Notes under the pieces: model-generated
The model's database searches: none
Told to the model about the DNA's origin: nothing
Seen by the model: the letters and a program-made list of their open reading frames with translations, nothing else
Made by a program: the position numbers and the translations under genes
Part shown: positions 1 to 6,066 of the stretch, piece by piece
Position numbering within the stretch: the first letter of the stretch is position 1
Layout: the number at the start of each line of letters is the position of its first letter
NCBI GenBank assembly: GCA_036005125.1
Contig: DASYQV010000094.1
Location: 1-7,755, forward strand
DNA: 7,755 bases
Source: DASYQV01 sp036005125
GTDB taxonomy: Bacteria > Acidobacteriota > Vicinamibacteria > Vicinamibacterales > UBA2999
Direction of reading: 5' to 3'

Positions 1-180
1 AAATCGAAGATGGCGCTCGACGACCACGTGTCGGCGCTCGCCATCGACATCGACACCGACGACGGCGTCGTGACGCTGTCAGGAACGGTCAAATCGACGG
101 CAGAGCACGACCGTGCTGTTCAGCTCGCCCGTGAAACGGAACGGGTGAAGCGCGTCGTCGATCGTTTGCACATCCGCTGA
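1..180 (+). CDS. BON-domain protein, C-terminal part (partial)
   Basis: The reading frame is open from the first base and ends at TGA 178-180, giving 59 visible residues; the start lies outside the window. The visible part looks like one BON domain: a helix, then a strand containing GVVTLSGTV (residues about 22-30) with the conserved glycines, then an amphipathic helix (AEHDRAVQLARETERVKRV) and a final strand VVDRLHIR. BON domains of about 60 residues occur singly or in tandem in periplasmic or envelope proteins such as OsmY, and are thought to bind phospholipid or other envelope surfaces. The spacing of the GxVxLxG motif and the closing valine-rich strand fit well. Because the N-terminus is missing, I cannot tell whether the protein has a signal peptide, several BON domains or another fused domain. 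The hairpin just downstream suggests that its transcription unit ends here. Confidence 0.85.
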   Translation, partial: KSKMALDDHVSALAIDIDTDDGVVTLSGTVKSTAEHDRAVQLARETERVKRVVDRLHIR

Positions 181-201
181 CCTGTAACGGAGAAACCGAC
201 A

Positions 202-236
202 TACGTAGGCCGCATCGGCCTACGTACGTCTGTTTC
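202..236 (+). terminator. Hairpin terminator candidate after the BON gene
   Basis: A perfect 11-bp inverted repeat (202-212 TACGTAGGCCG, 216-226 CGGCCTACGTA) closes on a three-base loop, CAT. It starts 21 bases after the BON stop codon. The following bases, CGTCTGTTTCG, contain only a short T run, so it is a weak intrinsic terminator by the classical model, but the stem is strong and well placed. It also separates the BON gene from the reductase gene. Confidence 0.6.
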
Positions 237-288
237 GCTGTGTGATACCGTTATCTTTCGTCTTTTTCCGTTCGCTCGACACTACAGC

Positions 289-293
289 AGGAG
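289..293 (+). promoter_or_regulatory. Shine-Dalgarno AGGAG of the aldo/keto reductase
   Basis: AGGAG lies six bases upstream of GTG 300 (spacer CACAGC). It decides the start: the next in-frame ATG, at 363, would remove the first strand and the glycine-rich GLGCMGMS segment of the reductase fold. Confidence 0.75.
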
Positions 294-299
294 CACAGC

Positions 300-1289
300 G
301 TGTTGCACCAACGGCGTCTGGGCACTCAGGGCCTTACCGTCTCCGCTCTCGGTCTCGGCTGCATGGGCATGTCGGACTTCTACGGCGGCAGGGACGAGCA
401 GGAGTCGATTGCCACGATTCATCGATCCATCGAGCTGGGCATGACCTTTCTCGATACGGCCGACATCTACGGCCCGTACACGAACGAGGAGCTCGTGGGC
501 CGCGCCATCCGCGGACGTCGCGACCAGGTGGCGCTCGCCACCAAATTCGGGAACCTGCGATCGCCTGAAGGTGTTTTCCTCGGGGTCAACGGGCGGCCGG
601 AGTACGTCCGCCAGGCATGCAACGCGTCGCTCAAGCGGCTCGGCGTCGATCACATTGACCTGTACTACCAGCACCGCGTGGACCCCAACACACCGATCGA
701 GGACACCGTCGGTGCGATGGCGGAGCTCGTACGCGAAGGCAAGGTGCGCTATCTCGGACTCTCCGAAGCCGCCCCGGCCACGATCCGGCGCGCCCATCGG
801 GTCCATCCGATCTCGGCACTGCAGACAGAGTATTCCCTGTGGAGTCGCGATCCGGAGGATGAAATCCTGCCGACGGTACGGGAGCTCGGCATCGGGTTCG
901 TCGCCTACAGCCCGCTCGGACGAGGGTTCCTGACGGGCCAGATCAGACGGTTCGAGGACTTGGCCCCCGATGACTGGCGTCGAGGCATGCCGCGATTCCA
1001 GGGAGAGAACTTCGAGAAGAACCTCGATCTCGTGCGACATATCGAGGCGCTGGCGCAGCAGAAGGGATGTCTACCGTCGCAGCTCGCGCTGGCGTGGCTA
1101 CTCCATCGCGGGGACGACATGGTGCCCATCCCGGGCACGAAGCGCCGCAGGTCCCTCGAGGAAAACGCCAAGGCGGTCGACGTGAAGCTCACGCCGGAAG
1201 ATATGGCCGAGATCGATCGTCGGGCGCCGAGCGGCGTGGCAGTAGGGACGCGCTATCCCGAGCCCGGGATGCGCACGGTAAACCGCTAA
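300..1289 (+). CDS. Aldo/keto reductase, AKR13/YakC-like
   Basis: This 329-residue protein is a full-length NADPH-dependent aldo/keto reductase, a cytoplasmic TIM-barrel enzyme that reduces aldehydes or ketones to alcohols. The catalytic tetrad is all present: Asp52 and Tyr57 in LDTADIYGPYTNEELVG, Lys82 in ATKFG, and His125 in YYQHRVDP. Other family marks are the N-terminal LGTQGLTVSALGLGCMGMS, LQTEYSLWSRDPEDEILP (about 174-191), VAYSPLGRGFLTG (201-213), and the cofactor-phosphate loop IPGTKRRRSLEEN (277-289). The ending GTRYPEPGMRTVNR is typical of the AKR13 group of general aldo/keto reductases. The start is GTG, supported by AGGAG six bases upstream. The gene stands alone, with a hairpin in front and a long inverted repeat behind, and it converges on the thioredoxin-like gene. 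Its natural substrate cannot be read from sequence; detoxification of reactive carbonyls is a common role in the family, but that is inference. Confidence 0.95.
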   Translation: MLHQRRLGTQGLTVSALGLGCMGMSDFYGGRDEQESIATIHRSIELGMTFLDTADIYGPYTNEELVGRAIRGRRDQVALATKFGNLRSPEGVFLGVNGRPEYVRQACNASLKRLGVDHIDLYYQHRVDPNTPIEDTVGAMAELVREGKVRYLGLSEAAPATIRRAHRVHPISALQTEYSLWSRDPEDEILPTVRELGIGFVAYSPLGRGFLTGQIRRFEDLAPDDWRRGMPRFQGENFEKNLDLVRHIEALAQQKGCLPSQLALAWLLHRGDDMVPIPGTKRRRSLEENAKAVDVKLTPEDMAEIDRRAPSGVAVGTRYPEPGMRTVNR

Positions 1290-1290
1290 T

Positions 1291-1369
1291 CATTTGTGAT
1301 TCGTGATTTGCGATTCGTGATTTGAATCATGTTTCGAAATCACGAATCATCAATCACGAATCATGAATG
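1291..1369. repeat. Long inverted repeat built from GATTCGTGATTT words
   Basis: The gap between two convergent genes is almost entirely one imperfect palindrome. The arms 1297-1323 and 1337-1363 pair at 24 of 27 positions around a 13-base loop (1324-1336), and weaker pairing continues out to 1291-1296 and 1364-1369. Each arm holds two copies of the word GATTCGTGATT, so the arm is itself a direct repeat with a period of about 15 bases. The stretch is much richer in A+T than the flanking genes. It begins one base after the reductase TAA and ends two bases before the complement of the thioredoxin-like stop codon. Its position suits a bidirectional transcription terminator or an mRNA 3'-end stabiliser, but no clean T tract follows, so the function is inferred. 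Confidence 0.85.
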
Positions 1370-1371
1370 AA

Positions 1372-2337
1372 TTAGTGGTTCGTGGTTCCGCGCTCGACGA
1401 CCGCGCGAACGAGCGGCTCGAGCTCGTTCTTCTCCATCTGTCCCGGGTGATACAGGCGCACGATGCCTCGACGGTCGACCAGGACGACCGTGGGCGTCGT
1501 GCTCGCGCCCCAGTTGGCGAACGACTCCGCGCTCACGGGAACGGTCCAGTCTACGCCGGGGTAGGAGTCCCTCGCGACCTGTCCGATGTACGCCATCTCC
1601 GTCTTCGCATCGGCGGGCGCCCGCTTTGCGACGTATCCGTATCGCTGCGTCGGCGCCACGATGGTCAGCCCCTTGTCCCTGTAGGCGGCCTGGAGCTCCG
1701 CGAGTACGGGCGCCATCGCCTTGCAGTCCGGACACCAGTGCGCCCAGAAAAAGAGGAGGGCAGGACGGCCATTGAGCTCCTTGATTGTGGGCGGCTTGAC
1801 TCCGACGTGCTCCGACACGTCGTATGCCGGCGCTGGCTGTCCTTCGAGGCTGAGCAGGTTCACGTTTTTCTGGAGACGCGTGCGGATGGAGGTCGAGCGA
1901 TACTCGTCGAGCGCGCGCCGCAGGAGATAGACTCCCTCGGATCGCTGCCCGCGCGCGCTCAGCACGTGCGCCTGCACCTCAATCGCGGCGCCGAGCGCAA
2001 TCGGCAGGCGCGGCTCGTCGTCGAGCTGTCGTGTTTTGAGCGCCTCGAGCGACAGACCGTAGGTCTCCATGGCGAAGCGGTTCGCTTCGTCCAGACGCTT
2101 TCTCGCCAGCGCCCCTCGTCCGAGCCAGGATAGAGCCTCCAGGGCATCCGGCGTGGCGCCATTGGCGGCGATGAACTGCCGGAGCGTTCTTTCCGCGGCC
2201 GCGAACTCGTCCCTGGCGATGAGGTCGCGGACCTCAGTGATGATGGTGCGCGCGGCCGTCCGCGTGGAGGACGACTGGACCGCAGAAATCGGCGGCGCTG
2301 TCAGCAGGAGCGCGACGGCGAGGACTGCGCGAATCAT
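1372..2337 (-). CDS. Exported TlpA/thioredoxin-like protein with N-terminal helical domain
   Basis: This 321-residue protein has two parts. Residues 1-19 (MIRAVLAVALLLTAPPISA) look like a Sec signal peptide, predicting export. Residues 25-160 are helical and alanine/arginine-rich, with pairs of helices resembling TPR-like repeats (for example DEFAAAERTLRQFIAANG and EALSWLGRGALARKRLDEA); this is a visual judgement. Residues about 166-315 form a thioredoxin-like domain of the TlpA/AhpC-TSA type: LLFFWAHWCPDCKAMAP carries the redox pair Cys202 and Cys205, and the cis-proline is Pro282 in STTPTVVLVDRRG. It is likely a periplasmic thiol-disulfide oxidoreductase, perhaps for cytochrome maturation or disulfide repair; partners are unknown. 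The frame stays open far upstream across the ABC gene, but only the Met at 2337 gives a signal peptide and clears the divergent gene. No strong Shine-Dalgarno is visible. The gene is divergent from the ABC cassette and convergent with the reductase. Confidence 0.88.
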   Translation of the reverse strand: MIRAVLAVALLLTAPPISAVQSSSTRTAARTIITEVRDLIARDEFAAAERTLRQFIAANGATPDALEALSWLGRGALARKRLDEANRFAMETYGLSLEALKTRQLDDEPRLPIALGAAIEVQAHVLSARGQRSEGVYLLRRALDEYRSTSIRTRLQKNVNLLSLEGQPAPAYDVSEHVGVKPPTIKELNGRPALLFFWAHWCPDCKAMAPVLAELQAAYRDKGLTIVAPTQRYGYVAKRAPADAKTEMAYIGQVARDSYPGVDWTVPVSAESFANWGASTTPTVVLVDRRGIVRLYHPGQMEKNELEPLVRAVVERGTTNH

Positions 2338-2379
2338 GGGGTGAGTGTATTCCAAATCGCTCCCCGCGGTCCCACGAAG

Positions 2380-2407
2380 TTGTGGCCGAGTCGACTTTGG
2401 ATATACT
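2380..2407 (+). promoter_or_regulatory. Sigma70-like promoter candidate for the ABC cassette
   Basis: TTGTGG (2380-2385) and TATACT (2402-2407) are separated by 16 bases in the 102-bp gap between divergent genes. The -10 box matches the consensus at five of six positions and the -35 box only at TTG. Transcription would begin about 25 bases before the ATG at 2440. A direct repeat, ACTTTG at 2394-2399 and 2405-2410, straddles the -10 box. Confidence 0.4.
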
Positions 2408-2439
2408 TTGCGAAAATCGCGGCCCCCGGGCAATCGCGC

Positions 2440-3198
2440 ATGATCATTCAGGCACAGCAACTCACGAAGTTCTACGGCTCCTTCGTCGCGCTGTCCCGCG
2501 TGTCGTTCGACATCCCGGAGGGGCAGATTGTCGCCCTTCTCGGGCCCAACGGCGCGGGCAAGACGACAATGATGCGGATTCTGACCGGATACCTGGCGCC
2601 GAGCGACGGCACGGCGACCGTGGCCGGCTTCGACGTGCAGCGCGATCGGTTGGCGGTGGCCGCGCGGATCGGGTACCTGCCAGAGAACGGGCCGCTCTAT
2701 CCGGACATGACGGCGCGCGAGCTGTTGGGATTCTTCGGTAACGCGCGGGGCTTGACCCGCGACACGCTCGCAGCCCGCCTCGACGTCGTGGTGAGCCAAT
2801 GCGATCTGGGAGCGGTGCTGGACAAACCGATCGCCAAGCTCTCGAAGGGCCTGCGCCAGCGCGTGGGCCTCGCGCAGGCGTTGTTGCACGATCCGCCCAT
2901 TCTCGTGATGGACGAACCGACAGCCGGCCTCGATCCGAATCAGATTCGCCAGTTTCGCGCCGAGGTCCGAAGTCTCGGGAGGTCGAAAACGTTGCTCGTG
3001 TCGACGCACATCCTTCAGGAAGTGGAGGCGATTGCCGACCGTGTTCTCCTGATTCACGACGGCCGGCTGGTGTTCGACGGAACGCCCGCGGAGCTTGCCG
3101 AGAACGGATCGCTCGAAGAGCCGTTCTATCGGCTGACCCGCGAGGGCGAGGGCGGATACGGGACGGGCGCGGCGCCCGACATGAGCGCGACACGTTGA
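2440..3198 (+). CDS. ABC transporter ATPase, GldA-like
   Basis: This 252-residue protein is a complete nucleotide-binding subunit of an ABC-2-type transporter and would power the permease encoded next. The motifs are in order: an A-loop aromatic in KFYGSF (about 10-15), Walker A GPNGAGKT (35-42), IGYLPENGPLYPDMT (77-91), where the usual Q-loop glutamine is replaced as is common in GldA-type ATPases, signature LSKGLRQRV (134-142), Walker B ILVMDEPTAGLDP (154-166) with catalytic Glu159, and switch histidine His190 in VSTHIL. The tail after residue 233 is a short Gly/Ala-rich extension. I chose ATG 2440 because MIIQAQQLTKFYG is the normal family N-terminus; an in-frame GTG at 2341 lies upstream of the likely promoter and adds an unrelated stretch. 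No strong Shine-Dalgarno is visible. The permease gene follows after 22 bases, so the two are very probably co-transcribed. Confidence 0.95.
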   Translation: MIIQAQQLTKFYGSFVALSRVSFDIPEGQIVALLGPNGAGKTTMMRILTGYLAPSDGTATVAGFDVQRDRLAVAARIGYLPENGPLYPDMTARELLGFFGNARGLTRDTLAARLDVVVSQCDLGAVLDKPIAKLSKGLRQRVGLAQALLHDPPILVMDEPTAGLDPNQIRQFRAEVRSLGRSKTLLVSTHILQEVEAIADRVLLIHDGRLVFDGTPAELAENGSLEEPFYRLTREGEGGYGTGAAPDMSATR

Positions 3199-3220
3199 CG
3201 TTCGCGCCACAAACACTGTG

Positions 3221-5923
3221 ATGAACCAGCGTGTGAACAGCCGGATCGTGTGGGCGATCACCCGGCGGGATCTGCGGCGGTATTTCAACAACCCCACCGG
3301 CTACGTCTTCGTCACCCTCTTCGTGTTTCTGAGTGCGGCGGCGGCCTTCTGGCGGCCGCGGTTCTTTCTGAACAATCTGGCCAACCTCGATCAGCTCAGC
3401 GAGGTCTTCCCGTACATACTTGCCTTCTTCGTCCCCGCCCTGACGATGAGCGTGTGGGCTGATGAGCGCAAGCAAGGCACGGATGAACTGCTGCTGACAC
3501 TGCCGGCGCGCGACGTGGACCTCGTCCTCGGAAAGTACGCCGCGGTGCTGGGCGTGTTCACGGCCTCGCTGCTCCTCTCTCTCAGTCACGTCATCGTGCT
3601 CATGTGGCTGGGCAGCCCGGATCTCGGGCTGATGAGCGCGACGTACCTCGGCTTCTGGCTTGCCGGGGCCGCGCTCATCCCGGTGGGGATGCTCGCGTCA
3701 CTCGCGACGTCCAATACGACGATCGCGTTCATTCTGGGATCGCTCTTCTGCGCCGTCCCGATCGGCGTGGCCGACGCCGCAGGCACGTTCAACGCGTCGC
3801 TCGGCCGGCGGCTCGCCCCGCTCGCCGTCTCGCACCACTTCCGCGACTTCGCACGCGGCCTCATCGAGCTCCCCGCGGTGTTGTACTTCGTGTTCCTTGC
3901 CGGATTCTTCCTCTATCTGAACGTTGTCGTCCTGGGTCAACGGCACTGGCCGCACGACCGTGCGTCGCGCTATCTCTGGCTGCACCACCTCGCGCGCGCG
4001 GTGGCGCTCGCCGTGCTGCTCGGGTCGCTCACGGTGATGGCGATGCGCGCGGGCGCGCGGCTGGACCTCACCGCCGAGCGCATGCACTCGCTCAGCGCGG
4101 AAACGCGCAGCCTGGTGGCGGGGCTCCCGGCGGACCGTCCGGTGGTGATTCAGGTGTATGTCAGCCCGGACGTGCCGCAGATGTTCGTCCAGCCTCGCGA
4201 GAACCTGCTGGCCGTCCTGCGCGGGATCGAGTCCCTCAGCGGCGGCAAGGTCACGATGGTCGTCGAGGAAACCGAGCCGTACTCGCCGGAGGCGCAGCGT
4301 GCGCGTGAACGCTTTGGCATCACGCCTCGTTCCGTAGCGGATCCCTACAGCGGCGAATCGATCGACAATCTTTATCTCGGCGTCGCGCTGACATCCGGGC
4401 CCGACGAGCAGGTGATTCCGTTTGTCGAGCGCGGCTTTTCGGCTGAATACGAGATCGCGAGGGCGCTGCGCGTCGTGACCCGAGGCAGCCGCAAACGCAT
4501 CGGCGTCATCGACAAGGATGTGAACCTCTTTGGCGGGGTGGACTACGCAACCCGGCGGCCGCAGTTCCCATGGGCGGTCGTCGACGAGCTGCGAAAACAG
4601 TACGACGTGGTCGAGCTCACGCCGTACGGCGCGCTCCAGGGAGAGTTCGACGCCATGCTCGTCGTGCTCCCGTCGCGCCTGACGGTGAGCGAGATGGAGC
4701 TCGTCACCGACCGAATCAAGAAAGGGACGCCGACGCTGATTGTCGTGGATCCGCTCCCGACGCTGGACATCGCGTTGTCGCCCGCGGCGCCCGTCGCGGC
4801 TCAAATCAACCCGTACAAGAAGCAAGAGAGCAACGTCACGGTGAACTACGGCAACGTCCGGCAGATGCTCGTCGATCTCGGCGTGAACTGGGTGCCGGCG
4901 CGCATCGCGTGGGACAGCTTCAACGCGCATCCCGACATGACGGGTCTGCCGCCGGAAGCGGTATTCGTGTCGCCACGCAACGGCAACCCCGACGCGCTGA
5001 GCCGCCGTCATCCCGCGACGCGCGGGCTGCAGGAAGTACTGATGCTGTATCCCGGCTATCTGCTCGCCGCCGACGAGAACGCCTTCACCTTCGAGCCGCT
5101 CCTGCAGACGGGCACGCAGTCGGGCGCCATCGGCTTCTTCCAGGCGACGCAGCCAACCCCCAACGGGCCGGTGCTCGCCACCTCACAGACTCACGAGGCC
5201 GACGGGCGTCGGTACGTGCTCGCGGCACACGTCCGGCCGAAGACATCCAGCCCAGTCGCCAAGACGGGCGGGCAGGGAAGCGGGGACGCACCCACGCCGG
5301 CAGGCGCACCCACGAACGTCATCGTGATTGCGGATCTCGACTTCATTTCCGACTACTTCTTCGAGGTCCGCCAGGCCGCGCCAATCAACGCCCGATTCGA
5401 CAACGTCGAATTCTTCTTGAATTCGATGGACGTGCTGGCCGGCGACGAGTCGTTCATCCCGCTTCGCGATCGACGCGTACGCCACCGGACGCTCGAGCGC
5501 GTCGAGGCACAGACGCGGCGCTTTGTGGAGCAGCGCGCTCGCGAGGAGCAGCAGGCGGAGAAGGATGCACAGGCCGCGCTCGAGGACGCGCGGGCGCGGC
5601 TCAAGACACGGGTACAGGAGATCGAATCCAGACGCGACCTCGATGCGCTCGCCCGCCAGATCATGACGCGCAACGTCCAAGCCGCCGAGGAACGCCGGCT
5701 GCGCGTGCTCGAAAGCAACATCGCGACGGAGAAAGAGGCCAAGGTTCAAGCGAGCCGCGAGACGATGGAGGCGGAGATACGGCGGATCCGGGGCACGATT
5801 CGCCTGATTGCCGTGCTGCTGCCGCCGGTTCCCGTGGTGTTGCTGGGCCTCGTGATCTTTGCGCGTCGAACCCGGCGCGAACGCGAGGGCGCGCGCGCGG
5901 CTGGACGATTGAGGAACGATTAG
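3221..5923 (+). CDS. ABC-2 permease fused to GldG-type auxiliary domain
   Basis: This protein of about 900 residues joins two functions that are separate genes (gldF and gldG) in gliding bacteroidetes. Residues 1-245 are an ABC-2 permease with about six membrane segments (near 29-46, 62-80, 105-130, 140-162, 166-185, 218-240) and the hallmark ADERKQGTDELLLTLPARDV (81-100). A further membrane segment (257-276) leads into RLDLTAERMHSLSAET, the usual opening of the GldG/ABC_transp_aux region. That region runs from about 285 to 740 outside the membrane and includes IDKDVNLFGG and ADLDFISDYFFE. A Pro/Gly/Ala/Thr-rich linker interrupts it near 673-700. Residues 755-860 are highly charged and probably coiled coil, and a last membrane anchor (862-882) ends in a basic tail. 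ATG 3221 directly follows an in-frame GTG at 3218; neither has a clear Shine-Dalgarno, so the start is uncertain by one codon. The substrate is unknown. Confidence 0.93.
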   Translation: MNQRVNSRIVWAITRRDLRRYFNNPTGYVFVTLFVFLSAAAAFWRPRFFLNNLANLDQLSEVFPYILAFFVPALTMSVWADERKQGTDELLLTLPARDVDLVLGKYAAVLGVFTASLLLSLSHVIVLMWLGSPDLGLMSATYLGFWLAGAALIPVGMLASLATSNTTIAFILGSLFCAVPIGVADAAGTFNASLGRRLAPLAVSHHFRDFARGLIELPAVLYFVFLAGFFLYLNVVVLGQRHWPHDRASRYLWLHHLARAVALAVLLGSLTVMAMRAGARLDLTAERMHSLSAETRSLVAGLPADRPVVIQVYVSPDVPQMFVQPRENLLAVLRGIESLSGGKVTMVVEETEPYSPEAQRARERFGITPRSVADPYSGESIDNLYLGVALTSGPDEQVIPFVERGFSAEYEIARALRVVTRGSRKRIGVIDKDVNLFGGVDYATRRPQFPWAVVDELRKQYDVVELTPYGALQGEFDAMLVVLPSRLTVSEMELVTDRIKKGTPTLIVVDPLPTLDIALSPAAPVAAQINPYKKQESNVTVNYGNVRQMLVDLGVNWVPARIAWDSFNAHPDMTGLPPEAVFVSPRNGNPDALSRRHPATRGLQEVLMLYPGYLLAADENAFTFEPLLQTGTQSGAIGFFQATQPTPNGPVLATSQTHEADGRRYVLAAHVRPKTSSPVAKTGGQGSGDAPTPAGAPTNVIVIADLDFISDYFFEVRQAAPINARFDNVEFFLNSMDVLAGDESFIPLRDRRVRHRTLERVEAQTRRFVEQRAREEQQAEKDAQAALEDARARLKTRVQEIESRRDLDALARQIMTRNVQAAEERRLRVLESNIATEKEAKVQASRETMEAEIRRIRGTIRLIAVLLPPVPVVLLGLVIFARRTRREREGARAAGRLRND

Positions 5924-6042
5924 CCACGAAGAGCACGAAGGTTTCGCCACGAAGGACACAGCGCGGCCAACGCCGCAACCAAACATGACACGCGTTGCCT
6001 GGTTGGCCGCGCTGTGACCTTCGTGGCAACGTCCTTCGTGGC
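5923..6042. repeat. Inverted repeat built from CCACGAAGG words inside the cassette
   Basis: The 143-bp gap between the permease fusion and the DUF4340 gene is filled by a large imperfect palindrome. The core arms 5946-5971 and 6002-6027 pair at 25 of 26 positions. Outer arms GCCACGAAG (5923-5931) and CTTCGTGGC (6034-6042) pair perfectly, and an inner GCAAC/GTTGC pair (5975-5979, 5994-5998) can form in the 30-base loop. The word CCACGAAG recurs at 5925 and 5948 on the plus strand and in reverse complement at 6020 and 6034. The repeat begins at the last base of the TAG stop. It could act as a partial terminator, an RNA-processing site or a stabiliser between the two genes; which one cannot be told from sequence. 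Confidence 0.85.
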
Positions 6043-6066
6043 CTTCCTAGCCTGGGACGGGTCGGA

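Noticed and set aside
229..257. Possible promoter of the reductase with TATCTT at 252-257
   Set aside because: The -10 box is only fair and no convincing -35 box is found at the proper distance, so I did not list it.
1291..1369. Insertion-sequence ends or a transposon remnant
   Set aside because: There is no transposase fragment or target duplication, and the palindrome is internally repetitive, unlike terminal inverted repeats.
2341..2439. Earlier in-frame GTG start for the ABC ATPase
   Set aside because: The added 33 residues are not part of the ABC fold, and the best promoter lies inside this stretch.
2338..3297. Minus-strand upstream extension of the thioredoxin-like gene to a 641-residue frame
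   Set aside because: It lies wholly antisense to the clear ABC ATPase gene, has no family features, and would bury the signal peptide that begins at 2337.
3698..5011. Long antisense frame of 437 codons, and a similar one at 2462-3589
   Set aside because: Both have the biased composition (Arg, His, Ala, Asp) expected opposite high-GC coding sequence, and neither contains a recognisable motif.
4570..5988. Long plus-strand frame of 472 codons overlapping the permease fusion
   Set aside because: It is arginine-rich shadow coding in a GC-rich region, out of frame with a well-supported gene, and shows no domain or start signal.
5995..6066. Earlier in-frame start for the DUF4340 gene
   Set aside because: This start lies in the arm region of the inverted repeat and would put 24 basic residues before the membrane anchor; ATG 6067 gives the normal family N-terminus.
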